From Tethya wilhelma (lineage: Eukaryota; Porifera; Demospongiae; Tethyida; Tethyidae): 64,000 nucleotides of DNA. The notes under the pieces are model-generated. The model saw only the letters and a list, made by a program, of their open reading frames with translations, was not told the origin of the DNA and did not search any database. Shown one piece after another: positions 28,701 through 43,700 of this stretch; the first letter of the stretch is position 1, and every line of letters starts with the position of its first letter. The stretch lies in contig CAXIPT010000006.1 in the NCBI GenBank assembly GCA_964030475.1, positions 4,963,531 to 5,027,530 on the forward strand, in the 5' to 3' direction. Both the position numbers and the translations under genes were made by a program.

Positions 28701-31700
28701 CATCATTCACAGGTAGGCAGAATAGACCAGCTGGACAAATTCTGCAATCAGATTGAGTTGTTGTATTGGTAAAGTAACCAGCAGGACATGCTTGCTGTTC
28801 GGAGCTACCTTCAGGACAGTGGAATCCAATGCTGCAGCTATATTGAGGAGGGTTGCTCAAACTGGTACCTTCAGGACAGTAGTAACCTGGATCACAGGGG
28901 CCTGATACAAGACTCAATCCTGTCTCATTGCAGTAACTACCTGCCCAACAGGCTAGACACATTGATTCGTTCGTCAATCCAGTGGTTGGTGAGAATGTAC
29001 CGATTGGACAAGGCTGAGGACGAGATGATCCCTGTACACAGTAGTGTCCCTCTGGGCATAGTTGCCAAGTTGGATTTTCAGCCCCACTTTCACAGAAATA
29101 TCCTGCCTCACACTCTCCACTCTCTTCAACAAGTCCAGTAGCATTACAATAAAACCCACCAGTACAGTTTCTACAGCTTGTCTCTTCACTCTGACCAGTC
29201 TGTGGATTGAAGGTGCCTATAGGACAAAGAGTGGGATCTACTGATTGTAATGGGCAGTAGAAACCAGCTGGACAAATATGGGCAAGCGGTGGTTGATTTG
29301 GTGTAGAAGATCTTGCACCCTGTTGGCAATAATATCCATTGTGACAAGGTCCAGATGGCGAAGTTAAACCGTGTACTGCACAAAACATGCCGGCATCACA
29401 GGAGCTACATTCATCAGAAGATGTAAGACCAGATTGGTTGCTATAGGTACCTGGAGGACATAAGAATTGTCGCTCGTATTGTGTTTCTGGTGGACAATAA
29501 CTACCAGGAGGGCAAAGCCTTCCATCGAGGGACACTATAGGCTCAATAGTGCTGTCACAGACGAAGCCTTCAGGACAGATCAGGCATCCATCTTGACCTG
29601 TCTGATTTTGATAAGTTCCAGGTCGACAAAGTGTAGGCTCAAACGATGCAGTAGGACAAAAGTGGCCAGCAGGACAGAGCAAACCAACAGGTGTTGCAGT
29701 ATCCTGACCTCCAGGACAGTAATAGCCAGCACTACAATTTCCAGTTGGTGATATACCTCCATTTTCTTCACAAAACATTCCAGCAGGACACATGGAGCAG
29801 TTCTGGAAATCAGCATTGCCCACAACGTTAGAGAAAGTTCCAGGTGGGCATTGTAATGGAAAGGAACTTTCTAAAGGACAGTAGTGACCTGCAGGACATA
29901 TATCACCAATAGAATCATTTCCAGTAGGTGTAGGACGACTTGCTCCTATACGACAATAATAACCAGCAGCACACGGACCACTAGGTGACTCTAGATGTGT
30001 TTGATCGCAATAGCTACCATTGGTACATGGTGTAGGAGCTGCAGAGCCTTCAGGACAAAAGAATCCCTCATGGCAAAAGTCTCCACCTTCATCTTGTGAT
30101 TCTGGTGTCGGTGTAATAGCACCTCCTGTACAGAACCAACCAGGAGAACAAGGACCTACTGGACCAGTTAATGCTGTTCCATTGCAATATTGACCTGCAG
30201 GACAAGTTTCACATTGTGATACGTTTGTGAGTCCAGAAGCATTGCTGAATGTGCCAACAGGACATTGATGTTGAGTCTCAAACATTGTTCTATCAGGACA
30301 GTAATGACCAGCTGGACAAACCTGAGAGAGGAAATCGCTCGAACCTTCGATACAGAAGTAGCCAGAGGGGCATGTTAAACACTCAGACATACCTTCTATA
30401 GGACTGTATGTGCCTGCTGAGCAAGCTCTTGGAGTAGCTGATCCAAGAGGACAATAATGACCCAACGGACAGATGCCACCGATAAAATTGCTCACTAAAC
30501 AAGATGAGATATCTACTGAGTCATTCACTGGGTTGGATTTGAAGTTTCCTATCGTGCAAAAATGTCCAGCATCACAGAGTCCAGAGGGAACTACAGCAGC
30601 TGTTTTGTTGCAATAGTAGCGTGGTGGGCATGGACTGCAATCATCTATGGTTGCAAGGCCAGTCACATTGCTGAATGTTCCAATAGGACACTGTTGCCAA
30701 TCGAGGTTAGTTCCTTCCGGGCAATAGTGACCAATGGGACAAAGATCTACTAAGAGTCCGCCATCACAGTAGCTACCAGCAGGACATATACTACACTCTG
30801 ATTGCTGCGCTGTGTCAGTAAAAGTGGTGCTATTGCATCTCAATGGTTGTTCAGCTCCTTCAGGACAATAAAAGCCAACAGGACAAGCATAAGATATTGG
30901 TTGTGAGGAGTTTGTACCAGGAGGACAATAGAAGCCTGGATCGCACAAGCCACTAGGCTCAACCAATCCACTAGTGTTACAAAAGTGTCCAGGAGTGCAC
31001 TGAGCACATTCTGAAGCATCACCAAGGTTTGTGGTGTTAGAGTATGTGCCTATGGGACATGATTCAGGAAAACTAGATCCAGCAGGACAGAATGATCCTG
31101 CAGGACATTCCACTTCAGTTGGACTAGACGAACCTTCAGGACAGTACCAGCTTTCGTCGCACAGGCCTTGAGGTGAGGTCAATCCTAGACTCTGACAATA
31201 GTAGCCAGCTGTACATGGTGTACACTGAGAAGCATTAGCAAGGCCTGTTGTATTGCTGAATGTCCCAGTTGGACAGTTAATAGCAGATGCACTGCCAGAA
31301 GGACAGAAACTGCCAGCAGGACAAATATCAGCATTAAGCTCATCCATTGGTGTGGCTGAAGTTGAACCAGATGTGCAAAAGTAGCCCTCGTCACAAAGTC
31401 CTGTTGGTTCTGACAGACCAGGAGCATCACAGAACACGCCACCTGAACATGGAGTACAATCAGAAGGGCTAGTTAGTCCAGTTATGTTGCTGAATGTTCC
31501 AATACTACATGGGAATTGAGTACCATACTCAGTTCTATTTGGGCATACATATCCCTTAGGACATATGGAGCTGTTGAAGAGGACAACAGGTTCTATTCTG
31601 TTGTCACAAAAGAAACCAGCAGGACAAGGTTTGCAAGAATCTTGTCCAATTTCATCCTGGTAGGTACCAGAAGCACATCTTTGTGGTTCGATTGAGCCTG

Positions 31701-34700
31701 ATGGACAGAGGTGACCTACAGGACAGATGTATTCACTTGGTGTGGAAGAGTTTTGACCTATAGGACAATAGTAACCAGCCGAGCAATTACCGGAGGGTTG
31801 TTGCAAACCGTTTCCAGTACAAAACAATCCAGCTGTGCATGGCACACATTCAGTGATATTCACAGCACCACTGACAGGTAGAAACGTTCCTGTTGGACAA
31901 GGCTCCGGAAATGAGCTTCCAGCCACACAGTAGTGACCTTTGGGACAAACATCACCAATGCTGTCATTTCCAACCGGTGTAGATAGTCTTGAGCCTAGTC
32001 TGCAATAATACCCGGCAGCACATTCACCTGTTGGAACTGACAATCCTCTCTGATCACAAAAGCTTCCACCACTACAGGGCAAAGGAAATGGTGACCCTTC
32101 TGGACAAAAGAAGCCTCTCTCACACATGCCTCCTTCACTTGGTGAGCTAGGTGTCGAAGTAGTAGCTCCTCCAGTACAAAACCATCCCTCCATACACAAG
32201 CCAGTCGGAGCTGTCAAATTGGTCGAATCACAAAAGTAACTTGCAGGACACGATTCACACTCTGATGTGTCAGTAAGTCCTGGTCTGTTGCTAAAGGTAC
32301 CGACTGGACAAGGATTTTCAGTTGCAAATTCTGTACCTGGTGGACAATAGAACCCTTCAGGACAGATGGATGATTCAAACGATGCTGTTCCTACGTGGCA
32401 GAAGTAGCCAGGAGGACATTGCAAACAGACGGCAAGGCTGGTTGTGTTTGCAAAGGTACCAGCTTCACAGGGAACAGGTTGACTTGTTCCTTCAGGACAG
32501 TAGTGACCAACTGGACAGATACCACCAATAGCATTTGTATTGTTACAGATGTTGGATATGGAATCATTCTCAACTGTGAGATTAGGATTGGGTCTAACGT
32601 TTCCTCTCTCACAGAAGTAGCCTGCATCACAGTTACCAGTGGGAGCAGTAGCATTCAATTCGCTACAGTACATGCCACTATCACACAGTGTGCATTCTGT
32701 ATCAGTGGATAATCCAAACTGGTTGCTATACGTTCCACGAGGACATGATACCCAGTTCAAACCAGAACCTTCAGGACAATAAAATCCTTGAGGACATCTT
32801 GCAGTTAGCAGGCCTTGTATACAATAGAAACCTGGTGGACAAATGAAGCACTCAGAAGACCTACTTTGGTTATTGTATGTCCCTTCAGGACAAAGAATGG
32901 GTTCGGAAGAGTTTTCAGGACAAAAGTGGCCAACAGGACAAGAAAAGTTGAAAGGACGTGAGGTTGGTGAGCCTGCCGGGCAAGTGAATCCATCATCACA
33001 TATACCAGTGGGTCGGATTTGTCCAAGTTGGTCACAGAAGTAGCCAGGAGTACAAAGGAGACATTGATCCACACTAACAAGTCCAGTTGCTGGAGAATAA
33101 GTCCCAACAGGACAGGGTTGGGGAGATGGAGTGCCTTCTGGACAGTACTGTCCTTCAGGACATGGCATTGATGTGTTTGAAACTGACCCTTCTGGGCAGT
33201 AGAAGCCTTCAACACACAGACCACTTGTTGACACTGCTCCTAGGCTGTCACAAAAGTGTCCAGCATAGCAAGGAGTACATTGAGTCACATTGCTAAGTCG
33301 AAACTGATTGCTGAATGTTCCAACGGGACATGGAATAGGTACTTCAGTCCCTATTGGGCAGTAACGACCTTGAGGGCATTCATCTCCAGTAGCAGGACCG
33401 ATCAGTGGTGATGGAGTGCTTACACCACTGACACAGAAGAATCCTCCATCACACAGTCCTGCTGGTGCTGTCAGTCCAGTTCCATCACAGTAGTATGTTG
33501 CTGGGCAAGGCATGCATTGCGATTCGTTGGTAAGACCTGATACATTGCTCCATGTTCCCATAGGACATGCAAACTCTTGTGCAGATCTCGTCCCTTCAGG
33601 GCAGTAGAATCCAGGTGGGCAGACTAAATCAAGTAAAGATGTAACAGATCCATTTGAAGAATCGCAGTAGTAACCAGCCAGACAGACTTTACACATTGAT
33701 TGGCCTGTTTCGTCCTGGTAGGTACCAGACACACACTGTTGAGGGGAAGAATCTCCAGCTTCACAGAAGTGTCCCAGAGGACATATAAACTCGTTCGGTG
33801 TAGCAGTTTGTTGGCCTCCAGGACAATAGTAGCCATCGAAACAACTTCCAGTTGGGAGAAAAGATTCGTAACCTTCACAGTACAATCCAGCTGGACATGG
33901 CTCACAATCTCCAATCACTTCATTTCTTTCTTGGTTAGTGAATGTGCCCGGCCCACAAGGTGAAGGTGCTGAGCTATTTCTTGGACAGTAATTACCCCTT
34001 GGACATACATCACCAGTTATTCTATCATCTGGTTCACTAGTCGTTGCTCCACGAATGCAAAAATATCCAGCACTACAAGGCCCCTCTGGACTCTCAAGAT
34101 TGCTTCCCCCACAAAACACACCAGGATCACAAGCGACAGGTTCAGGTGAACCCACTGGGCAGTAACTACCAGGCTCACAAGGCCCACCATATGCTGTTAG
34201 AATCATTGGTGCTGGTTCTGGTGATCCTTCAGTGCAGTAGTATCCCGCAAAACACAATCCTGATGGTGAAATACGCTCTTCACCACTACAGTAGTGACCG
34301 GGAAGACAAGGTGTACAGTCATCTTCACTCTGAAGGTTTGTAGCATTAGAGAAAGTACCTGGTGGACAAGGAAATTCTGTAGGCAAACGTGTGGCATTGG
34401 GACAGTAAAATCCTTCAGGACATGGGTTTAAGGTAAAATCAGCTGTGCCATTGAGACAGAAATAGCCCGCAGGACATGCCAGGCAATTGCTCAATCCAGG
34501 TTGATCAGCATAGTACCCTGCTTGGCAAGGTATAGGTGTGGCAGTGCTTGGCGGACAGAAGTGTCCCTCGGGACAAACTCCTCCAATACCTAGCTGTCCG
34601 ACAAACAAGCATATTTCACTGCCATTCACTAGCATCGAATCGGAAGAATTATAGCCACTCGGTGTTGGTGTATCAACACCAAACGTACAAAAGTGACCTT

Positions 34701-37700
34701 GTGAACAGTCTCCAGTGTAATTGACAGCATTGAGCTCACTGCAGTACTTGCCAGCAGGACACAGAGTGCACTGACTCACATTCATCAAGCCCATTTCGTT
34801 GCTAAATGTGCCACGAGGACATGGCTGCCAATCTTGACCTGTACCTTCAGGACAATAGTATCCTTCTGGGCACATATCAACAAGCAACCCACCTGTGCAA
34901 TAGAAGCCTGGTGGACATTGAAAACATTCTGTAGACTGGTTGGCACTAGTGTATGTACCAGTAGGGCATTGGGTTGGCAGAGCTGAGCCTGGCTCGCAAA
35001 ACGAACCCACTGGACAAACAAAGAGGCTTGGTTGTGCTTCACTTGATCCTGTAGGACAGTAAAAGCCTTCAAAACAAAGGCCACTTGGAGCAGTAAGGCC
35101 AGTGATACCACAGAATTCACCACTAGTACAAGGAATGCAGTCAATGGCATTTCTCAGTCCAGTTTCATTGGAATAAGTACCTCTAGGACATGAGAATGGT
35201 TCTTGAGATCCTTCAGGACAATATGAACCAGCAGTGCAGATTATTTCAGTAGAAGAAACTGAATTTGGTGGACAGTAATAGCCTTCAGAACAAAGTCCAG
35301 TGGGGTCTGTAATGCCTGGTGTATCACAGTAGTAACCAGCTGTGCAGTTAGTGCACTGAGATTCAGAAGTTAGTCCAGACACGTTACTAAATGTACCCAG
35401 GGGGCATAAGAATGGCTCTACAGTTCCAGCTGTGCAATATCTCCCAGGTGAACAAACATTAGCTTCAACTCCTTGCATTGGTGTTGAGCTTTTTGACCCG
35501 TACCTGCAATAATAGCCAGCATTACAAAGACCCACAGGTTGAGTTAGTCCAGTTGATGAGCAATGCATTCCTCCTTCACACAGTGTGCATTGAGTCTCAT
35601 TCTGAAGTCCTGTTTGGTTGTTGAATGTACCAAGAGGACAAGGGAAACTGAATGCATTGGGAGTACCAGCAGGACAATAGAACCCTTCAGGACAGATTGC
35701 ACTCGAGTTCAGGACAACAATAGAGAGAGTATTGTCACAAAAGAATCCAGCAGGACATACAATGCACCTGGCACTTCCAGTGTTTGGTTGATACTGTCCA
35801 TTTGCACAACGTTGTGGTGATGACGATCCTTCAATACAGAAATGACCGACAGGACATTCAAAACTGTTTGGTGTCGAGCTGTCCTGAAATTGATCAGGTG
35901 GACAGTAATAGCCAGCACTACAAGGTCCACTGGGAGCTGTAAGTTGATGCTCACCACAATAGAATCCACCAGGACATGAAAAACAGTCGGAAATGTTTCG
36001 ATTGAAGCTGCTATTTGTGAAAGTACCTGGTGGACACGGCTCAGGAGAAGAGCTACCTTCATTACAATAATGACCAGGGGTACAGGGGGATCCTTCAACC
36101 CCATTGGGCACATATCAACAAGCAACCCACCTGTGCAATAGAAGCCTGGTGGACATTGAATACATTCTGTAGACTGGTTGGCACTAGTGTATGTACCAGT
36201 AGGGCATTGGGTTGGCAGAGCTGAGCCTGGCTCGCAAAACGAACCCACTGGACAAACAAAGAGGCTTGGTTGTGCTTCACTTGATCCTGTAGGACAGTAA
36301 AAGCCTTCAGAACAAAGGCCACTTGGAGCAGTAAGGCCATTGATACCACAGAATTCACCACTAGTACAAGGAATGCAGTTGGTGGCATTTCTCAGTCCAG
36401 TTTCATTGGAATAAGTACCTCTAGGACATGGCAGTGGTTCTTTAGATCCTTCAGGACAATACGAGCCAGCAGTGCAAATTATTTCTGTTGAAGAAACTGA
36501 ATTTGATGGACAGTAATAGCCTTCAGAACAAAGTCCAGTGGGGTCTGTAATGCCTGGTGTATCACAGTAGTAACCAGCTGTGCAGTTAGTGCACTGAGAT
36601 TCAAAAGTTAGCCCAGACACGTTACTAAATGTACCTAGGGGGCATAAGAATGGCTCTACAGTTCCAGCTGTGCAATATCTCCCAGGTGGACAAACATTAG
36701 CTTCAACTCCTTGCATTGGTGTTGAGCTTTTTGACCCGTACCTGCAATAATAGCCAGCATTACAAAGACCCACAGGTTGAGTTAGTCCAGTTGATGAGCA
36801 ATGCATTCCTCCTTCACACAGTGTGCATTGGGTCTCATTCTGAAGTCCTGTTTGGTTATTGAATGTACCGAGAGGACAAGGAAAACTGAATGCATTGGGA
36901 GTACCAGCAGGACAATAAAACCCTTCAGGACAGATTGCGCCTGAGTTCAGGACAACAATAGAGAGAGTATTGTCACAGAAGAATCCAGCAGGACATACAA
37001 TACACCCAGCACTTCCAGTGTTTGGTTGATACTGTCCATTTGCACAACGTTGTGGTGATGACGATCCTTCAATACAGAAATGACCGACAGGACATTCAAA
37101 AGTGTTTGGTGTCGAGCTGTCCTGAAATTGATCAGGTGGACAGTAATAGCCAGCACTACAAGGTCCAGTGGGAGCTGTAAGTCGATGCTCACCACAATAG
37201 AATCCACCAGGACATGAAAAACAGTCGGAAATGTTTCGATTGAAGCTGCTATTTGTGAAAGTACCTGGTGGACACGGCTCAGGAGAAGAGCTACCTTCAT
37301 TACAATAATGACCAGGGGTACAGGGGGATCCTTCAACCCCATCAGTAGGTGTAGGAGTAGACGAAGCATTGATGCAAAAGTAGCCAGGAGAACATAGTCC
37401 CTGTGGAAGAGAGAGTCTTGAGATGCCACAGTAGTAGCCTGGAGTGCATGGAGTGGGAGAAGGGCTTCCTTCTGGACAGTAATGGCCGATGGGACACTGG
37501 TCACCGTGGGTTGTTGAATTGGGAGTGATAGCACCACCACTGCAGTACCATCCTTCAGTACAGTTGCCACTCGGTTCAACTAGGCCGTATCCCATGCAAA
37601 ACATACCAGGAGTACATTCAAGACAAGCTTCTTCTGAAGTAGCACCCATAACAGGATTAAACGTGCCTGGCTGACAATCTGTTGGAGAGGGAGAGCCTGC

Positions 37701-40700
37701 TGGACAGTAAGAACCAGCAGGACAAGATGTTAGCGTGAAATCTATTGTAGCGTCAGGACAGTAGTATCCCATCGGACACTCCAGGCAAGAGTCCTGTTCT
37801 GATACAGAGTTGTACATTCCTGGGGAACAGGGTAGTGGGTGAGCCGATTGCGGTGGACAGAAATGGCCAGGAGGGCATATATCTCCCACCCCTCTATGCA
37901 GGGGACACGTAATCATAGAGATGTTGCTTAATGGGAAGTACGTTTGATTCTCGTACAGCTCTGATATCACTGGTGTTGGAGTATCCACACCTGATGTGCA
38001 GAAATACCCTCCACTGCAGTTGCCACTCACGTCTGTCTGAGCAAGACCTGAGCAGTAGTAACCACCTAAACACTGTGTGCACTCTTCTTCAGTAGCGAGT
38101 CCACTGGTGTTACTGAATGTACCGTGTGGACAAGGCTCCATATTCAAGCCAGTGTTGTTTGGGCAGTAGTATCCTTGAGGACAAGGGAATATACCAGGAA
38201 AGGTGTTACCTTCTGAACCATTCACTGGCACACAGTAGTACCTCTCTGGACACACTTGACATTCAGACTCACCAGTGGTGTTTGTGAAGTAACCAGGTTC
38301 ACATGATACAGGCACAGCACTGCCGACTGGACAGTGAAGTCCAATAGGACAAATAAAATCTATCGGGGAACTAGATTCTGAGCCACTTGGGCAATAAAAC
38401 CCAGCAGCACATAGTCCAGTTGTATTTTCTGCTCCAGTTTCAGAGCAAAATGATCCAGCTGTACATGGTAGACATTCGGACTCATTCTCTAAGCGAGTGA
38501 AGGGTGAGTAAGTACCAACTGGACATGGAAATGGTACTGATGTGCTGACAGGGCAGTAACTCCCAGGAGGACATTCAATCCACGTTGAATTGACTGCACC
38601 AGAATCACAATAATACCCGGCATCGCACACTCCTTGAACAGATTCAAGCCCAAGCTGACCACAAAAGGAGCCACCTGTGCACTGCAAACACTCGGCTTCA
38701 CTCCGTCTAGTTAGGCTCGGATTGTATGTGCCAAGTGGGCAAGGAGTAGGATCAACAGTCATCTCTTCACAATAATGTCCTCTAGGACACCTATTGGCAT
38801 CGTCACCTTGTATTGGAGTCTTACTTGAAGCACCTGACTTACAAAAGTATCCAGCACGACATGGAAGATTTGGCTCTGATAGACCTGTCTGTGTGCAAGC
38901 ATAGCCTGGTAAGCAGGTCTGACACTGGGATACATTCACTAGATTTGTGATGTTGTTGAAAGTTCCGACAGGACAGGGAAATTCGGTTGAAAAATTTGTC
39001 CCCGGTGGACAGTAGTGACCTACAGGACAGGAAAAATTTTGAACGGAAACAACAGGAGCTTGTGTTGAATCACAGTAGTAGCCTTGTAGACACTCTTTGC
39101 AATCGTTTCGTCCGACTTCATCTTGAAACGTACCAGGAGGGCAACGAACTTGATCAGGTGTGCCCATTGGACAAAAATGGCCTTGTGTACATAATAGATC
39201 ATTCGGTGTTGGCACACTCTGACCAGGAAGGCAGTAATATCCAGCATCACACATACCACTGGGCTCTGTGAGTGCAAAGCCCTCGCAATAATGCCCTGCT
39301 GTGCAGAGAAAGCAATCTAACAAGTTTCCCAAACCTTCTATGTCACTATACGTTCCTGATTCACACTCGTAAGGAGAAGAAGTACCTGCTGGACAGTAGT
39401 GTCCTCTAGGACAAATATTTCCTGTGATATTGTCAACAGGATCAGGCTGAACTGCTCCTTCCAAACAGAAGTAGCCCTCTCTGCAATCTCCACTTGGCAA
39501 GGACAGTGTTTCTCGTTCACAGTACATTCCCGGAGGACATATCACTGGTGTTGAACTGCCTTCAGGACAGTAGTGTCCAATGGGACATGGACTACCAAAT
39601 TCACTAAACCTGGATGGGTTAGGTGTTGGTGACCCCTCTGTGCAGTAGTAGCCAGCATCACATAGACCTGTTGGTCGACTCAAACCAGGCACTAAACAGT
39701 AGCTACCATTAGGACATAGTAAACAGTCTTCAATGCTAGCAGAGCCTGTTCTGTTGTTGTATGTACCACTAGGACATTCATTCTGTGTGGGTATAGTAGA
39801 CCCTTCATCACAGTAGTGACCAACAGCACAAGGAAACATGGTAGGATCTGATGTTCCAATAGGACAGTAAAATCCAGCTGGACAATCACCGCATGTTGCT
39901 GAATTCGGTGTGTCTGAGAATGTACCAACAGGACAAGGCATCGGAGAGGAGCTCATAGCAGGACAGAAGCTTCCTACAGGACAGATTCCACCAGATCCTC
40001 TTAGGTCAGGAGTGTTACACTCACTGCTATCATTGAGATATAAAGTGACATTGATACCAAGTGAGATGAGATCACTAAAAGACAACGGTTGTGGACGATC
40101 CACTCCAAATGCACAAAAATATCCCTCACTGCATTCGCCAGTTGGTGAAATAGAAGCCTCTATACTACAATACTGTCCTGCATCACAAGGTGTACACTGA
40201 TCGACAGTGCTCAGTCCAGATGAAGCTCCATATGTCCCTCTAGGACAAGCCACAAGTCCTAACCCAGTTCCTTCAGGACAAAAGTAACCTCTAGGACAAG
40301 GTTCTGTACGATTTTGAAAGGCACAGTAAGAACCAGCCGGGCATGTCAAGCAAGTCTCGTGAAGTGGTGTTGGAGCGTAAGTTCCATGCTCACATGGCAG
40401 AGGGGATGAGGATTGAGGAGGACAGTAAGATCCCACAGGACAAGGTCTAGATGTTGAAGTTGTTGAGCCTTCGGGACAGAAGTAGCGACTAGAACAAGGT
40501 CCTACTGGTTCTGATAAACCTGTTTCATTGCAAAAGTAACCTTCAGTGCAAGGTAAGCAACCTGAAGAATTGTGCTGGCCGGTTTTGTTGTTGAACCGAC
40601 CTGCACGACAAGGTGTTGGCTCTATCGATCCTTCACCACAGTAGTGACCTACAGGACACAAGATCCACTCACTAAAGTGTGCTGAACTGTTAGCAGGACA

Positions 40701-43700
40701 GTAATATCCTGGGCTACACAAACCAGTAGCGGTAGAAGCATTGTATCCTTGACAGAAAGATCCACCAGGACAAGGTGCACAGGCAGCCGATGATGCCTGT
40801 CGAAATGATGGATTTATGGTTCCAGGAGGGCATGGAGAAGGAACAGCAGATCCTTCAGGACAATAGAATCCAGCTTCGCAAATACTATCCGGAGGATCGG
40901 CAACAGTGGAACCTTCACTGCAAAAGTATCCCTCTGCACAGCTCCCTGAAGGTTCTGTGATGCCTTCTTGGTCACAGAATGAACCTGCTGTACAAAGACT
41001 GCACATATCACTGCTTGTGAGACCTGTTCGGTTACTGAAGGCTCCTTCAGGACATGGATATTCAAAAGCAAATTTTGTTCTTTCAGGACAGTAGAATCCA
41101 GCTGGACATATTGAATCATTTACATACACAGTTGCAGTTTCGCTATTGTCACAGAAATATCCTGGTGGACAATCAAGACAACTATCCTGTCCAGTTTGGT
41201 TTTGAAAAAAGCCAGATGAACATCGTATTGGTTCAGAGCTTCCAGCTGGGCAATAGTGACCTGCAGGACAAACAAATTCACTCGGATTCCTAACAATTTG
41301 TCCTACAGGACAGTAGTAGCCAGCATTGCACACTCCTGATGGTGAAGACAGGCCATATCCCCCACAAAACATTCTCTCAGGACAAACAATACAGCCGTCG
41401 GTCTCATTCACAGCTCCTGTGACAATACCATATGTGCCAGGCGGGCAAGCTGTAGTATTTTGACTTCCTTGTGGACAATAAAACCCAGCAGGACACTCTC
41501 CACCGCCTGTCACACCATCTGTAAAGGTAGGCGCCGGCGAACTCACACCCAAGATGCAAAAATACCCAGCTTGACAAGGTCCCGTCGGTCCAACATTTCC
41601 AAAGCCGGCACAGTAGTGCCCAGGTGTACAGGGAACTTCAAACACAGCACCAGGTGGGCAGAAGTTTCCAGGCTCACAAAGTACACCTTCAGGTGAAGTT
41701 GAACCAGCTGAACAGAATGAGCCTTCGACACAATCACCAGATGGTGCATCCAGACCAGTTCCATTGCAGTAACTACCAGCGGGACACGGTAGACAGGCTC
41801 CAGAATTTATGGCTTTCTGTGAAGGATTGTAAGTGGACAGTTTGCATGGATATTGTAGATTGAATTGTGTGCCAGATGGACAATAGTGTCCCACTGGACA
41901 GGGAAAGTCGAATGGATCAATAGTGCTACTAGTACAGTAGAAACCTTCGATGCACGGCAAGCACATTTCAGAACCAGTTGTATTGCTGTACATTCCAGGT
42001 TCACATGGTAACGGTTGCGGTGATCCTTCAGGACAATAGTTTCCAAGTGAACAGATATCACCTTGTGAGTCATCATCAGGGAAGGCTGTGGTACTCCCAT
42101 TGGCACAGTAGTAACCAGCTGCACACAAACCAGAAACAGCAGTAAGCCCAGTACTGTTGCAGAAGCGACCTGAATCACACTCGACACAATCCATCTCGTC
42201 AGTGTTGAACATGCTTGGAGAATACGTACCTACAGGACAAGGAGTTGGAGTCGACGACATTGTAGGACAGTAAGAACCAGCAGGACATGGTCCATTCTCA
42301 TCAGTTGCCAGGGGACTAGGATCAATAGCTCCTGAAGAGCAATAGTAGCCTGCATTACAAGGTCCACTTGGTGAAGAGAGTCCTGTAGCATTGCAGAAAT
42401 AACCTGATGGGCAGGTAACACATTGCATTTCGTCAGTAAATCCTTCCATTGGCCCAATAGTACCAACAGGACAAGCTCTATAGTCCAAACTAGATCCCTC
42501 TGGGCAATAGAATCCTGCTGGGCAAATGACTGGTGCTACGCCGGCCAAAGGATGGCAGAAAAATCCAGCAGGACAGACTATGCATTGATCCAATCCCGTT
42601 GAATTGGTATAAGTACCAAAAGCACAAAGTTGAGGAGCAGATGAGCCAGCAGGACAGAAGCTTCCTGAAGGACAGATATCACCAGTGATTCCATCAGTTG
42701 GAGCACTAGAATTTGCACCTCCTGAACAAAAGAATCCTGCTGAGCATTCACTGTTTGGTGCAGTAAGCCCGGACGTATTGCACGCCATACCAGGCCTACA
42801 CGGGGTGCACTCACTCTCATCTGTTAGAGCTCTGCCACTAGAATAAGACCCAGCAGGACAAGGTATTCCTCCACCTGAGCCTGCAGGACAATAGTGCCCG
42901 GCGAAACAAAGATCTCCAAAGTCCACTTCATCAGACGCTATAGGATTGGGTAAGCTTGAGTTTCCAAAGCACATGAATCCAGCTAAACAAAGACCTTCAG
43001 TTGACAGAAAGATCCACCAGGACAAGGTGCACAGGCAGCCGATGATGCCTGTCGAAATGATGGATTTATGGTACCGGGAGGGCATGGAGAAGGAACAGCA
43101 GATCCTTCAGGACAATAGAATCCAGCTTCGCAAATACTATCCGGAGGATCAGCAACAGTGGAACCTTCACTGCAAAAGTATCCCTCTGCACAACTCCCTG
43201 AAGGTTCTGTGATGCCTTCTTGATCACAGAATGAACCTGCTGTACAAAGACTGCACATATCACTGCTTGTGAGACCTGTTCGGTTACTGAAGGCTCCTTC
43301 AGGACATGGATATTCAAAAGCAAATTTTGTTCTTTCAGGACAGTAGAATCCATCTGGACATATTGAACCATTTACATACACAGTTGCAGTTTCACTATTG
43401 TCACAGAAATACCCTGGTGGACAATCAAGGCAACTATCTTGTCTAGTTTGGTTTTGAAAAAAGCCAGATGAACATCGTATTGGTTCAGAGCTTCCAGCTG
43501 GGCAATAGTGACCTGCAGGACAAACAAATTCACTTGGATTCCTTACAGTTTGTCCTGCAGGACAGTAGTAGCCAGCATTGCACACTCCTGATGGTGAAGA
43601 CAGGCCATATCCACCACAAAACATTCTCTCAGGACAAACAATACAGCCGTCAGTCTCATTCGCAGCTCCCGTGACAATGCCGTATGTTCCAGGCGGGCAA

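Larger units (their letters stand above)
18915..43460 (-). repeat. Higher-order ~2.1 kb (about 700-residue) protein repeat inside exon 10
   Basis: Two independent landmarks recur once per unit. Landmark 1 is the GTYQDExGQxxC segment followed by CPAGFFCD. Its coding sequence lies near 18930, 20990, 23110, 25370, 27490, 29600, 31645, 33705, 35785 (copied at 37020), 39110 and 41190 (copied at 43440). Landmark 2 is EGTGxDWxPCPxGT, near 20031, 22110, 24205, 26525, 28630, 30700, 32755, 34830, 38150 and 40255. After removal of the three duplications, both sets are spaced about 2,045-2,120 bp apart. Each unit holds many GCC2_GCC3 modules. Positions were read by eye, to about ±15 bp. Confidence 0.85.
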
